64,000 bases of DNA from Longimicrobium sp. (GCF_036388275.1 NZ_DASVSF010000051.1:62001-126000); one strand, 5' to 3'. Shown: positions 1 to 8,333, numbered from the stretch's first letter. The notes: generated by a model from the letters alone, not told the origin. Program-made: numbers and translations.

Positions 1-2024
1 CGCTCAAGGCGCTCGGGATCAGCATCAACACCATGACGCTGGGCGGCATGGCGATCGCCATCGGGGCGCTGGTCGACGACGCGGTGATCGACGTGGAGAA
101 CGTCTTCCGGCGCCTCCGCGAGAACCGCCTGAAACCGGAGGCGGAGCGGCTCCCTGCGTTCGAGGTGATCTACCAGGCGTCGAAGGAGATCCGGGCCAGC
201 ATCACCACGGCCACGCTCATCATCTGCGTGGTCTTCGTACCACTCTTCTTCCTGTCGGGGGTGGAGGGGCGGATGCTCCGGCCGCTGGGGATCGCCTACA
301 TCGTATCCATCCTGGCGTCGCTCGTGGTGGCGCTCACGCTGACCCCCGCGCTCTGCGCCTACCTGCTCCCGAACGCGAAGGAGACGGGGGCGGAGCACGA
401 GAGCCGGCTGGTGACCTGGCTCAAGGCCCGCTACGCCGCCGTCCTTGGCCCGGCGCTCCGGCATCCGCGCACCCTGATCGGCGGCGCTGTGGCCGCCGTG
501 GTGCTTGCCCTGGCGGCGGTGCCGTTCATGGGGCGGGCGTTCCTCCCGGAGTTCCAGGAGGGATCATTGGTGATCAGCGCGCTCACGGTGCCTGGCACGT
601 CGCTGGAGGAATCGAACGCACTGGGACGCCGCATCGAGCAAATCCTGTTGGAGCACCCGGCCGTGCGGGAAACGGCGCGGCGGACAGGGCGGGCCGAACT
701 AGACGAGCACGCACAGGGGGTCAACGCCGCCGAGATCGACGTGCGGCTCGACCTTTCCAGGCACGAGCTGGAGGAGACGGTGGATGAACTCCGCCGGAAG
801 CTCGCGATGGTGCCGGGCACGGAGATCACCATCGGCCAGCCGCTGGGCCACCGGATCGACCACATGCTCTCCGGTACGCGCGCCAGCATCGCCATCAAGC
901 TGTTCGGGCCCGACCTGTACGAGCTGCGGCGGCTGGGCGAGGCGATCAAGCAGGCGGCGGCGAAGGTGGAAGGCACCGCCGACGTCGCCGTCGAGCAGCA
1001 GGCCGACGTGCCGCAGGCACGGATCGCGATGGACCGCGCGGCGATGGCGCGCTACGGCGTCACCCCGGAGTACCTGGCCGAGGCCATCGACGTGGCATTC
1101 GCCGGAGAGGTGGCCAGCCAGGTGCTGGAAGGCCAGCAGAGCTTCGACCTGGTGGTGCGCTTCGACGAGGCGTCGCGCGGGAGCCTGGAGCGGATCGCGA
1201 ATGCGCGCTTCGACACGCCGGTGGGTGTCCAGGTGCCGCTCTCCGCCCTGGCCCAGGTGCGGAACGACCGCGGACCGAACGGGATCAGCCGCGAGAACGT
1301 GCAGCGGAAGATCGTCGTGCAGTCCAACGTCAGCGGGCGCGACGTGGGGAGCGTAGTGCAGCACATTCAGGAGCGCGTGGCCGCCGAGGTGAAGCTGCCG
1401 GCCGGGTACTCCATCGAGTACGGTGGGCAGTTCGAGTCGGCGGGCGAGGCGACGCGGACGATCGGGCTCCTGTCGCTGGTCTCGCTCGCCGCGGTGTTCC
1501 TCCTCCTGTTCCTGGAGTTCGGGTCCACCCGCCAGGCCATGCTCGTGATGGTGAACCTGCCGCTCGCGCTCGTGGGCGGTGTCTTCGCCGTGGTGCTCTC
1601 GGGCGGGGTTCTGAACGTGGCCACGTTGGTGGGCTTCATCACCCTGTTCGGCATCGCGGTGCGGAACGGGATCCTCCTCGTCTCACACTACAACCACCTG
1701 CTGGGCGAGGGGGTGCCGCTGGACGAGGCGGTGTTCCGCGGCTCGATGGAGCGGCTGAATCCCGTGCTGATGACCGCGCTCTCGGCCGGGCTTGCGCTGG
1801 TGCCGCTGGCGCTCGCCGGCGGCGAGCCGGGGAACGAGATTCAGAGCCCCATGGCCGTCGTCGTGCTGGGCGGGCTGCTCAGCGCCGTCGTGCTCAACAT
1901 GCTCGTGGTGCCCGCGCTCTACCGCCGGTACGGCGTGCAGGGCCCCGCCCGGGCGATGCCCGTCGCCGGGGAGGCGCGGGCGGTCCGCGCCATCCAAACA
2001 ACCTTGAGCGAAGAGAACTCATGA
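1..2024 (+). CDS. Heavy-metal RND efflux pump, inner-membrane subunit (5'-truncated)
   Basis: This is the C-terminal two thirds of an RND permease of the CusA/CzcA (HME) type. The reading frame is open from base 3, so the start lies outside the window. About 673 codons are present against roughly 1,030-1,050 for the family. The fragment begins in transmembrane helix 4, where IGALVDDAVIDVENVF carries the acidic proton-relay residues. It then holds helices 5-6, the second large periplasmic loop (from about residue 170) and helices 7-12 (LVSLAAVFLLLFLEF, LVMVNLPLALVGGVFAVVL, LVGFITLFGIAVRNGILL). Such pumps move metal cations from the periplasm or inner membrane out through a TolC-like channel, driven by protons. 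The membrane-fusion and outer-membrane partners would be upstream. The stop overlaps the next gene (ATGA), so the two are probably co-translated. The metal (Cu, Zn, Co, Ni, Cd) cannot be fixed from this fragment; the neighbours suggest copper. Confidence 0.93.
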   Translation, partial: LKALGISINTMTLGGMAIAIGALVDDAVIDVENVFRRLRENRLKPEAERLPAFEVIYQASKEIRASITTATLIICVVFVPLFFLSGVEGRMLRPLGIAYIVSILASLVVALTLTPALCAYLLPNAKETGAEHESRLVTWLKARYAAVLGPALRHPRTLIGGAVAAVVLALAAVPFMGRAFLPEFQEGSLVISALTVPGTSLEESNALGRRIEQILLEHPAVRETARRTGRAELDEHAQGVNAAEIDVRLDLSRHELEETVDELRRKLAMVPGTEITIGQPLGHRIDHMLSGTRASIAIKLFGPDLYELRRLGEAIKQAAAKVEGTADVAVEQQADVPQARIAMDRAAMARYGVTPEYLAEAIDVAFAGEVASQVLEGQQSFDLVVRFDEASRGSLERIANARFDTPVGVQVPLSALAQVRNDRGPNGISRENVQRKIVVQSNVSGRDVGSVVQHIQERVAAEVKLPAGYSIEYGGQFESAGEATRTIGLLSLVSLAAVFLLLFLEFGSTRQAMLVMVNLPLALVGGVFAVVLSGGVLNVATLVGFITLFGIAVRNGILLVSHYNHLLGEGVPLDEAVFRGSMERLNPVLMTALSAGLALVPLALAGGEPGNEIQSPMAVVVLGGLLSAVVLNMLVVPALYRRYGVQGPARAMPVAGEARAVRAIQTTLSEENS

Positions 2025-2761
2025 TCATCGACCGAATCGGCCGTTTGCTCCCCCGCTCGGGAAGGGCACTGCCGGTGCTCGCCCTGGCGGCCGGCGTCGC
2101 ACTGCTGCTGGGCCTGCCGTACGACGCGTTCGCGCACGGCGTGGCGTCGGGCGACCAGGGCTACATCCAGGAAAGCTCGGGTGTGCTGCTGGTGCCGTTC
2201 GCGTACTTGGGCGCCAAACACATGGTGACCGGCTACGACCACCTGCTGTTCCTGGTGGGCGTCATCTTCTTCCTCTACAGGATGAAGGAAATCGGCGTCT
2301 ACGTGTCGCTGTTCGCCATCGGCCACTCGACGACCCTGCTGCTGGGCGTGCTGACGGAAGTGCGGGTCAGCTCCTTTTTGATCGACGCCATCATCGGCCT
2401 GTCCGTCGTCTACAAGGCGCTGGACAACCTGGGCGCCTTCAAGCAGTGGTTCGGCGTGCAGCCCAACACCAAGCTGGCCACGCTCATCTTCGGGTTCTTT
2501 CACGGGTTTGGGCTCGCGACCAAGATCCTGGAGTTCGAGATCTCGCCGAACGGGCTGATCCCCAACCTGATCGCGTTCAACGTGGGCGTCGAGATCGGGC
2601 AGCTCCTGGCGCTGAGCACAATCCTGATCGCCATGGGGTTCTGGCGCCGGACCAGCAGCTTCTCCAGGCACGCGTACGCCGCCAACGTGGCGGTCATGGC
2701 CGCCGGCTTCGTGCTGATGGGCTATCAGCTCACGGGCTTCTTCGTCACTCAGAACGGATAA
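2021..2761 (+). CDS. HupE/UreJ-family membrane protein
   Basis: This 246-residue protein starts with a hydrophobic segment ending at AFAHG, followed by five to six membrane helices. HMVTGYDHLLFLVGVIFF and FGFFHGFGLATKI match the conserved His/Asp-bearing helices of the HupE/UreJ family, which is associated with nickel or cobalt uptake in hydrogenase and urease operons. Similar genes also sit in heavy-metal RND operons, as here, where the role is less clear. It overlaps the RND gene by 4 bp and is followed after 6 bp by the membrane-anchored protein, so these three genes look like one transcript. A job in metal transport or in supporting the pump is inference. Confidence 0.85.
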   Translation: MIIDRIGRLLPRSGRALPVLALAAGVALLLGLPYDAFAHGVASGDQGYIQESSGVLLVPFAYLGAKHMVTGYDHLLFLVGVIFFLYRMKEIGVYVSLFAIGHSTTLLLGVLTEVRVSSFLIDAIIGLSVVYKALDNLGAFKQWFGVQPNTKLATLIFGFFHGFGLATKILEFEISPNGLIPNLIAFNVGVEIGQLLALSTILIAMGFWRRTSSFSRHAYAANVAVMAAGFVLMGYQLTGFFVTQNG

Positions 2762-2767
2762 CGGACC

Positions 2768-3409
2768 ATGTACAACGCAGACGCACCTCCCAAGAGCGAG
2801 CTTCCCTCGAGCCGCGCCCTGCTGAAGTCGACCGCCATCGCGCTGGCCGTGGCCGCGGTGCTGCTGGTCGCCGTCGTCCTGCCGGCCGAGTACGGCATCG
2901 ACCCCACCCGCATCGGGCGCGTGCTGGGGCTCACCCAGATGGGCGAGATAAAGATGGCGCTGGCGAAAGAGGCCGAGGCGGCCGATGCCGCTGAAGCGGC
3001 CGCGGCACAGTCCCCAGCGGCACCCGCGCCGGCCAGCCAGGCCGCGGCCCCGGCGGCGTCTACGACGACCTCCACGCCGCCGGCGGACTCCGCCAACTCG
3101 CACGTGACGGAGCTCACGCTGGCGCCGGGTGAGGGCAAGGAGATCAAGCTCGCGATGCGCGAAGGCGCGCGCGTGAACTTCGAATGGTCGGTGACGGGCG
3201 GAGTGGTGAACTTCGACACCCACGCCGACAGGCCCGGCACCGCGTACCACGGCTACGAGAAAGGCCAGCGACTCGCCTCCGACACCGGGGTGCTGGTCGC
3301 CGCGTTCGACGGCATGCACGGCTGGTTCTGGCGGAACCGGGGGAGCGCGCCGGTCACGTTGACGCTCAGGACCCGCGGCGACTACCAGGACCTGAAACAG
3401 GTGAAGTAA
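2768..3409 (+). CDS. Membrane-anchored periplasmic protein of an RND/HupE operon
   Basis: This 213-residue protein has one N-terminal membrane helix (residues about 21-39), then an Ala/Pro-rich flexible linker (about 60-110) and a compact C-terminal domain of about 100 residues. That domain includes ELTLAPGEGKEIKLAMREG, FEWSVTGGVVNFDTHAD and GMHGWFWRNRG. The layout is that of the 'transmembrane anchor protein' found next to HupE in metal-efflux operons; I recognise the context more than a biochemical function. The C-terminal part looks like a small beta-sandwich with Trp, His and Met residues that could touch metal. It ends the first operon; the regulator operator follows. Confidence 0.75.
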   Translation: MYNADAPPKSELPSSRALLKSTAIALAVAAVLLVAVVLPAEYGIDPTRIGRVLGLTQMGEIKMALAKEAEAADAAEAAAAQSPAAPAPASQAAAPAASTTTSTPPADSANSHVTELTLAPGEGKEIKLAMREGARVNFEWSVTGGVVNFDTHADRPGTAYHGYEKGQRLASDTGVLVAAFDGMHGWFWRNRGSAPVTLTLRTRGDYQDLKQVK

Positions 3410-3462
3410 CGCGTCGCGGACGACGCACGCGGATGAAAGGCTGGCAGTTGGGGAACCGGGCT

Positions 3463-3480
3463 CTTTACGCGGCGTAAAAT
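3463..3480. promoter_or_regulatory. Operator-like dyad 1: (C/T)TTTA-N7-TAAAAT
   Basis: The sequence TTTACGCGGCGTAAA at 3464-3478 is a perfect 7-bp inverted repeat around one base. A further half-site, TTTACGC, lies at 3492-3498. The dyad is 58 bp upstream of the BlaI/CopY-type gene and has the same spacing and arms as the dyads at 5671-5688 and 14095-14112. BlaI-family repressors bind short dyads in their own promoters, so autoregulation is the simplest reading. Not experimentally known. Confidence 0.72.
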
Positions 3481-3537
3481 CGCTGCGTATCTTTACGCGA
3501 TCGAGCCGAATGTCGTCCTGAACCTGTCCAAGCGCAC

Positions 3538-3999
3538 ATGCCGAGTCGCGAGCCCAACGATTCCGACGGAGTCCGGATCCAGGATACGGTACGCCTGTCC
3601 GCACAGGGCTTGGCAAAGGTGCTGGGCGACCTGGAAGCCCGCGTGATGCGCGTCGCGTGGGTGCTCGGGCGGCCAGCATCGGCCCGGGTCGTCCACGAAC
3701 GCGTGGTGATGGAACATGCCGTCGCGATCCACACGGTGATCACAATCCTGAACAAGCTGGTGGAGAAGGGTCTGCTGCGGCGTGAGAAGCAGGACGACCT
3801 CCTCCATTACGAGCCTACGCTAAGCGAGGACGAGTTCCGCACGAAGGCCTCGCGACAGGTCGTGGAGGGCATCCTTTCCTTCGGCGCCGACGCGGTGACC
3901 GCCTCGTTCGTCGACGTGCTTGCCGAGCGTGACCCGGAGCAGTTCGCCGAGCTCGCGCGGCTCATCGAAAAGCGCATGAAGGAGCAGGGCAGCCGATGA
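3538..3999 (+). CDS. BlaI/MecI/CopY-family transcriptional repressor
   Basis: This 153-residue protein has an N-terminal winged helix (residues about 28-95): LGDLEARVMRVAWVLGRPAS is the family's entry helix and HTVITILNKLVEKGLLRRE the recognition helix and wing. The C-terminal helical part (about 100-153) would dimerise. BlaI, MecI and CopY repress resistance genes. BlaI and MecI are removed by proteolysis signalled through an M56 sensor; CopY releases DNA on binding copper through Cys pairs. No Cys is present here, so direct CopY-like sensing is unlikely and control through the M56 protein, whose ATG overlaps this stop codon, is more likely. Dyads of matching form occur upstream of this gene and two metal genes. 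Confidence 0.9.
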   Translation: MPSREPNDSDGVRIQDTVRLSAQGLAKVLGDLEARVMRVAWVLGRPASARVVHERVVMEHAVAIHTVITILNKLVEKGLLRREKQDDLLHYEPTLSEDEFRTKASRQVVEGILSFGADAVTASFVDVLAERDPEQFAELARLIEKRMKEQGSR

Positions 4000-5030
4000 G
4001 CGCGACAGCCCCCGGACGCAGCCCGGCGCTGGTTACCCGTGAGGAGGCGCACCGCCGGACGCTGCTGCTCGGGATCGGGACGCTGCTGCTGTTCAGCGTG
4101 AGCCCGTTGTTCGGCCACCACTTCGCGGCGGGGCTGGAGCAGGGGTTGCGCGGCCAGGATCACCTCGGGGCGCTGTGCCTGATTGCGCTGCACACCCTCC
4201 TGCGCCCGGTGCACCTTCTCTTCCACGTCCTGCTCGTCGTGGGCCTGGCCTACGCCCTCTACGACCGGTTCAGGGCTGCACGCCGGGTACGGGCAACGCT
4301 TGCCTCTCTGCATTCCGCCGCTCCGGCCGAGGGGGATGCGTTCTGGACAGCCGCGGCGGCAGCGAAGATTGATCCGGCCACCGTTCGTGTGGTCCGCGGG
4401 CTTCCCAACCCGGCCTTCACGGCCGGCTGGTTGCGTCCACGGGTGTACGTGGCCGCCGCGCTGGCGGACCGGCTTTCCGCGAATGAGCTGCAGGCGGTGC
4501 TGGCCCACGAGGGGGCGCACGTGGCACGGCGGGATCCGCTGCGCCTGTCGCTGCTGCGGCTCCTGGCGCTCACCCTCTTCTGGCTGCCCGTGCTCCGCCG
4601 GTTGGCCGACGACGTGGCGGACGAGGCCGAGATCCAGGCCGACGACCGCGCGGCCCGGGAGCAGCCGCTCGCGCTCGCCTCGGCGATCCTGTCGCTCGCG
4701 TCCTGGCGCACGGCGGGTCCGGCGTGGGGGGAGGGAGTCGGTTTCGCGCAGCGCATGAACCTCCTCGACCGCCGCATCCGCCGGCTCGCCGGCGAAGAGC
4801 CGGCCCCCGTGAGCCGGCTGACGCGCAGGTCGGTGGTGGGGGCGATGCTCGCACTGGCGCTGGTGGGCGCTTCGGGCGCCATCATGTCGCACCCGCTGCC
4901 CGTGGACCACATGGCGCACCCGTCCAACCATTGTGGCCATCCCGGGGAGTCCCCGTTCGGCCACCTGTTCTGCCGCTGGGACGTTCCGCGCCAGGCGGGC
5001 CGGCTCTGCCCGCACGCGCCGGTGGCGTAG
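3996..5030 (+). CDS. M56 (BlaR1/MecR1-type) membrane metalloprotease with His/Met/Cys-rich tail
   Basis: This 344-residue protein has two N-terminal membrane helices (LLGIGTLLLFSVSPLFG and LLRPVHLLFHVLLVVGLAYAL), a zinc-protease core with AHEGAHVARRD (HExxH at residues 171-175) and downstream acidic residues (DEAEIQADDRAARE), further helices, and a last helix around VVGAMLALALVGASGAIM. The exposed tail after that helix holds seven His, three Cys and two Met in about 50 residues (DHMAHPSNHCGHP, GHLFCRW). BlaR1 has a beta-lactam-binding domain in this place; here there is none, so the tail may be the metal sensor. It is translationally coupled to the BlaI-type repressor, and a strong terminator follows. 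Sensing of copper is inference. Confidence 0.85.
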   Translation: MSATAPGRSPALVTREEAHRRTLLLGIGTLLLFSVSPLFGHHFAAGLEQGLRGQDHLGALCLIALHTLLRPVHLLFHVLLVVGLAYALYDRFRAARRVRATLASLHSAAPAEGDAFWTAAAAAKIDPATVRVVRGLPNPAFTAGWLRPRVYVAAALADRLSANELQAVLAHEGAHVARRDPLRLSLLRLLALTLFWLPVLRRLADDVADEAEIQADDRAAREQPLALASAILSLASWRTAGPAWGEGVGFAQRMNLLDRRIRRLAGEEPAPVSRLTRRSVVGAMLALALVGASGAIMSHPLPVDHMAHPSNHCGHPGESPFGHLFCRWDVPRQAGRLCPHAPVA

Positions 5031-5055
5031 CGTCAGCAGGCACGAACGAAATCGT

Positions 5056-5085
5056 GGAGAGGCCCGGCAGCTGCCGGGCCTCTCC
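5056..5085 (+). terminator. Rho-independent terminator of the repressor/protease operon
   Basis: A perfect 15-bp inverted repeat without loop spacer (GGAGAGGCCCGGCAG and its complement) starts 26 bp after the M56 stop codon. It is followed by TTCGTTCT, a weak T tract, so it is likely a terminator. Confidence 0.7.
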
Positions 5086-5168
5086 TTCGTTCTACCCACT
5101 ACGCGACGATCGGCGCTCAGCACGAAATGTAGCACATCGCCGGCCAGCAGCACCTGCAGGGCGAAGCC

Positions 5169-5197
5169 TTGACATAGGAGGAGGGAGTATGCATATT
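5169..5197 (+). promoter_or_regulatory. Sigma-70-type promoter with downstream C/G dyad
   Basis: TTGACA at 5169-5174 is separated by 17 bp from CATATT at 5192-5197. Immediately downstream, GTCCCCGATAGGGGC (about 5203-5217), followed by a run of G, resembles the C-run/G-run dyads bound by CsoR/RcnR-type metal repressors. No csoR gene is in the window. The promoter would drive the short HMA-like peptide and the cupredoxin gene. Confidence 0.45.
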
Positions 5198-5251
5198 GGG
5201 ATCGTCCCCGATAGGGGCAGGGGGTATTAGGTCCGGGCGGAGATGCGTACG

Positions 5252-5290
5252 ATGGACGAGACGACGATCACCATCCAGGGCAGCTGCTGA
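5252..5290 (+). pseudogene. Start of an HMA (CopZ/MerP-like) domain, cut short
   Basis: The frame encodes MDETTITIQGSC and then a stop. Small copper chaperones and HMA domains typically begin with a strand of this kind leading into GMSCxxC. Here the Met and everything after the first Cys are gone. A purine-rich ribosome site (GCGGAG) precedes it. It overlaps no other gene and stops 1 bp before the cupredoxin ATG, in a different frame. It may be a decayed chaperone gene or a short leader peptide that couples translation. Confidence 0.35.
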
Positions 5291-5291
5291 G

Positions 5292-5585
5292 ATGCACACT
5301 TCCGAGAACGACTCGCTACGGGGAATGCAGGAGGTGGTGGTCCGGGTGGAGGGTGGATACACACCGGATTCGGTGCGCGTGAAAGCCGCGCGGCCCGTCC
5401 GGCTGACCTTCGACCGGCAGGAGGCGTCCGGCTGCTCGGACGTCGTGACGATCCCCGAGTTCGGCATTCGGCTGGCCTTGCCCCCGTTCCAGACAACCAC
5501 CGTGGAATTCACCCCCGCCGAGCGGGGAACGTACTCGTTCGCCTGCGGCATGGGCATGCTACGCGGCGAAATCGTCGCCACGTAG
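5292..5585 (+). CDS. Small cupredoxin-like protein without signal peptide
   Basis: This 97-residue protein fits the Cupredoxin_1/EfeO-type fold. It has EVVVRVEGGYTPDSVRVKA, then RLTFDRQEASGCSDVV with the first Cys, ALPPFQTTTVEFTPAERG, and YSFACGMGMLRGEIV with a C-terminal Cys/Met site. The pattern Cys...CGMGM is that of copper-handling cupredoxin domains often attached to copper ATPases or chaperones. There is no export signal, so the protein would be cytoplasmic, unusual for a cupredoxin. The start at 5292 follows directly on the truncated HMA-like peptide. A role in buffering or passing on cytoplasmic copper is inference. Confidence 0.7.
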   Translation: MHTSENDSLRGMQEVVVRVEGGYTPDSVRVKAARPVRLTFDRQEASGCSDVVTIPEFGIRLALPPFQTTTVEFTPAERGTYSFACGMGMLRGEIVAT

Positions 5586-5670
5586 GGACAGCTCTGGGCG
5601 TACCGCGGTGAACGACAGCCGTACCAGGACGGCAATCAGGTTCGCGAATGCTGCTCCCCTTGCGAGCACG

Positions 5671-5688
5671 TTTTATGCTGCGTAAAAT
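5671..5688. promoter_or_regulatory. Operator-like dyad 2: TTTTA-N7-TAAAAT
   Basis: TTTTATGCTGCGTAAAAT shares its arms and its 7-bp centre (ending GCG) with dyad 1, and lies 61 bp upstream of the outer-membrane gene at 5750. AT-rich 18-mers of this kind are rare in this GC-rich sequence. Likely bound by the BlaI-type repressor encoded at 3538. Confidence 0.7.
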
Positions 5689-5749
5689 CAAGCGGTCGGG
5701 GGCGGACCTCCCGACTACGACGAAGCCCGACACCAAGGCATGAAGAGGA

Positions 5750-6565
5750 ATGAGGACTCGAATCTTGGCGGCCACGGCGGCCGTGGTGGCATCCGGAGTC
5801 GCCCTGGCGCGCCCCGCGGCCGCGCAGACCGACTACTACAACACCGACAAGGGCCGTCCCGTGACGATCGAGGACGCCTACCCCGTCGAGCGGTACGCCT
5901 TCGAGCTGCAACTGGCGCCGGTCCGCATGGAGCGGGAGAGCGGCGGCGCCTACCACTGGGAGATCGCGCCCGAGCTGGCCTACGGCATCCTGCCGCGCAC
6001 GCAGCTCGAGGTCGGCTTTCCGCTCGCGTACCAGGACGCCGGCGAGGAGGGCAGGACTGGAGGCCTGGCGGGGATCGAGATCGCCGCGCTCCACAACCTG
6101 AACGTGGAGACGCGCACGCTGCCCGCGCTCGCCGTGGGCGCCGAGGTGCTGCTGCCGGTCGGCGGCCTCGCCCCGGACCGCGCGTACACGTCGCTGAAGG
6201 GGATCGCGACCCGCACCTTCTCGTGGGCGCGCTTCCACGTCAACGGCCAGTACACGCTCGGCTCCGACGCCGATGAAGGCGACCAAGTGGGCGAGGCGTC
6301 GCGCTGGATGGCGGGCGTCGCCGTGGACCGCACCTTCCCGCTGCGCTCCCTCCTGGTCACCGCGAACGTGTTCGCGGAACAGCCGCTGGTGGAGGACGAG
6401 GAGCTGGCGTGGACGGCCGAGGCGGGCTTCCGCTACCAGACGAGCCCGCAGTTCAACATCGATTTCGGCGTCGGTCGCCGCTTCGCCGGCGGCGAGCAGG
6501 GCTGGTTCTTCACCTTCGGGGCGGCGCACGCCTTCGCGGTGCGCAGCCTGCTCCCGATCCGCTAG
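5750..6565 (+). CDS. Outer-membrane beta-barrel protein, MetA-phenol-degradation/transporter type
   Basis: This 271-residue protein has a signal peptide cleaved near ARPAAAQ (residue about 26). The mature part alternates polar and hydrophobic residues in beta-hairpin pattern: FELQLAPVRMERESGG, WEIAPELAYGILPRTQLEVG, FHVNGQYTLG, AEAGFRYQTSPQFNIDFGVG. It ends in a barrel-like strand. This resembles the Phenol_MetA_deg/outer-membrane transporter group, frequently seen in copper gene clusters. It is the first gene after dyad 2 and is followed at 59 bp by the Met/His-rich genes. The substrate is unknown. Confidence 0.75.
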   Translation: MRTRILAATAAVVASGVALARPAAAQTDYYNTDKGRPVTIEDAYPVERYAFELQLAPVRMERESGGAYHWEIAPELAYGILPRTQLEVGFPLAYQDAGEEGRTGGLAGIEIAALHNLNVETRTLPALAVGAEVLLPVGGLAPDRAYTSLKGIATRTFSWARFHVNGQYTLGSDADEGDQVGEASRWMAGVAVDRTFPLRSLLVTANVFAEQPLVEDEELAWTAEAGFRYQTSPQFNIDFGVGRRFAGGEQGWFFTFGAAHAFAVRSLLPIR

Positions 6566-6624
6566 AGCATACGATTCCGGACGGTTCACCATGGCCGGTC
6601 CTGACCTGATTGGAGGATGACGTG

Positions 6625-8289
6625 ATGACGATGCAGTCCCGAGCCCGCGCCGCGATCGGCGCAGCGGCCCTGGCGCTGAGCCTGGGAGCGCTGGCGGAGC
6701 CGGTCCACGCGCAGTGGTCGCAGCAGTACGAGCAGTTCTACATGCCGGCCGAGCACAACTGGGTGTTCCGGCGCAACTATCCCGGGGCCGACCGCCTGTT
6801 CAACGCGTTCGACTACGGGCACGCGATTCTGTACGAGAAGCTGTACACGAAGCCGGGTGCGCCCGCGTCGGACCTGGAGGAGCGCGAGTACAATTTCATC
6901 ACCCGCCGCCTGCTGGTGAGCCCGCCGCGGCTGCCGCTGGAGGAGGGCGCGATCGAGATCGCGTACGTGAAGCTCGCCCCCGAGGCGAAGCTCATGTTCG
7001 AGTGGGCGCACCTGCTCCACCGCCAGATCTACGACGTGCTCGGTGACGACCGGCTGTCGCAGGCGGAGAAGGACGCGGAGATCGCGGACCTGCTCCGCTA
7101 CTACAAGAGCCGCCCGGACCTGGCGTTCAGCTCGGTTCCGAAGAACATGGAGCTGATGGAGGGGCAGTACTACTCCACGGCGTTCCGTGATGGCTGGCCC
7201 AAGTTCAACGGCTTGATCTGGGGCTACCACTGGCTCCAGGTGGGACTCTATGAGCCGCTGATGCTCGGCCGTACGACGGAGGAGCGCCAGACGGGGGTGA
7301 CGGCGACGGTCGCGCGGTTCCGCCAGATGCTGGAGAACGCGCCGGAGAACATGCCGCGGCTGATGCCGATGACGGCGGCGGTGGCGCCGACGTTCGCGGC
7401 GCGGTACCCGGAGGCCGCGATCATCTTCGACAACCTGCACGGGATGCACGACGTCATCTCGGACATCCTGGCGTCGCCGGAGGTGCCGAGGGAGAAGAAG
7501 CGCGAGGAGATCCTGCGGGCGGCGGAGCGGTACCGCGACAACACGTCGTTCGTGATGACCGAGGCCGAGTGGCGCGAGATGAGCCAGATGATGGGCGTCC
7601 AGAACATGGGCGGCCCCGTCACCGGGTTCCTGGCCGGCTTCCCCGAGCCCACCGTGGCGCGCGGGGCGGTGGTGGCGCACGGCAACATGGCGGGCATGAA
7701 CCACGGCGCCGGCACTCCGCAGCCGGCGCAGGCGGGGGCGCAGGATCACGCCGCCATGGGCCACGCGCAGCCCGCACCGGCGCAGGCCGGCGCGCAGGAT
7801 CACGTCGCCATGGGCCACGGGCAACCGGCGCCCGCGCAGGCGGGCGCGCAGGACCACGCAGCGATGGGCCACCGGAACACCGCCGGCGCGCAGGGCCAGA
7901 ACGCCATGCGCGGCATGCAGCACGGAGCCGCGGGCTCACCCGACATGGCGCTCATGATGGAGATGCACGAGCGCATGATGGCCGATCCGGTCATCCGCGA
8001 GCGCGTCGCGACGGATCCGGTCCTCCAGCAGATGATGGCCAGGATGCACGGCGGCCAGGGGATGCAGGGGATGGATCACGGAAGCATGGAGGGGAGCGGG
8101 GCGGCGGCCTCCGACAGCGCGCAGGCGCTCGACTTCGTCGTCCGGCTGCTCTCCGACCCGGAGGTCGAGGCCAGGATCCACTCGGACCCGCGGCTGCACC
8201 AGCTCTGGAGCGACCCAGCTGTGCAGCGCCGGCTCACAGAGCTGCGCCGCGGGCAGCCGGCCGCACCGGCGCCCGAGCACCGGCACTAG
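6625..8289 (+). CDS. Exported Met/His-rich protein with DHAAMGH repeats and DP repeats
   Basis: I chose ATG 6625 because GGAGG lies 8 bp upstream; an in-frame TTG at 6610 overlaps that site. The 554-residue protein has a signal peptide ending EPVHAQ and a largely helical N-terminal domain (about 30-340) with many His and Met (FYMPAEHNWVFRRNYPGAD, FEWAHLLHRQIYD, GLIWGYHWLQVG, FDNLHGMHDVISD). I cannot assign this domain to a named family. A low-complexity part follows with three AGAQDHxAMGH units and further MNHG, MQHG and MDHG motifs, typical of copper-binding tracts. Two helical units of the form DPxVxxRVxxDPxLxxM are then seen (MADPVIRERVATDPVLQQ; SDPEVEARIHSDPRLHQLW). The last is shared with the next gene's product. 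Periplasmic copper binding or storage is inference. Confidence 0.8.
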   Translation: MTMQSRARAAIGAAALALSLGALAEPVHAQWSQQYEQFYMPAEHNWVFRRNYPGADRLFNAFDYGHAILYEKLYTKPGAPASDLEEREYNFITRRLLVSPPRLPLEEGAIEIAYVKLAPEAKLMFEWAHLLHRQIYDVLGDDRLSQAEKDAEIADLLRYYKSRPDLAFSSVPKNMELMEGQYYSTAFRDGWPKFNGLIWGYHWLQVGLYEPLMLGRTTEERQTGVTATVARFRQMLENAPENMPRLMPMTAAVAPTFAARYPEAAIIFDNLHGMHDVISDILASPEVPREKKREEILRAAERYRDNTSFVMTEAEWREMSQMMGVQNMGGPVTGFLAGFPEPTVARGAVVAHGNMAGMNHGAGTPQPAQAGAQDHAAMGHAQPAPAQAGAQDHVAMGHGQPAPAQAGAQDHAAMGHRNTAGAQGQNAMRGMQHGAAGSPDMALMMEMHERMMADPVIRERVATDPVLQQMMARMHGGQGMQGMDHGSMEGSGAAASDSAQALDFVVRLLSDPEVEARIHSDPRLHQLWSDPAVQRRLTELRRGQPAAPAPEHRH

Positions 8290-8333
8290 GAAACCGACGC
8301 GGCATTCCCGCGTCCTGACGGAGACGAAGCCTG

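Noticed and set aside
3538..5030. A beta-lactam resistance switch (blaI-blaR1)
   Set aside because: The M56 protein has no penicillin-binding domain and no beta-lactamase gene lies nearby; the neighbours are metal genes.
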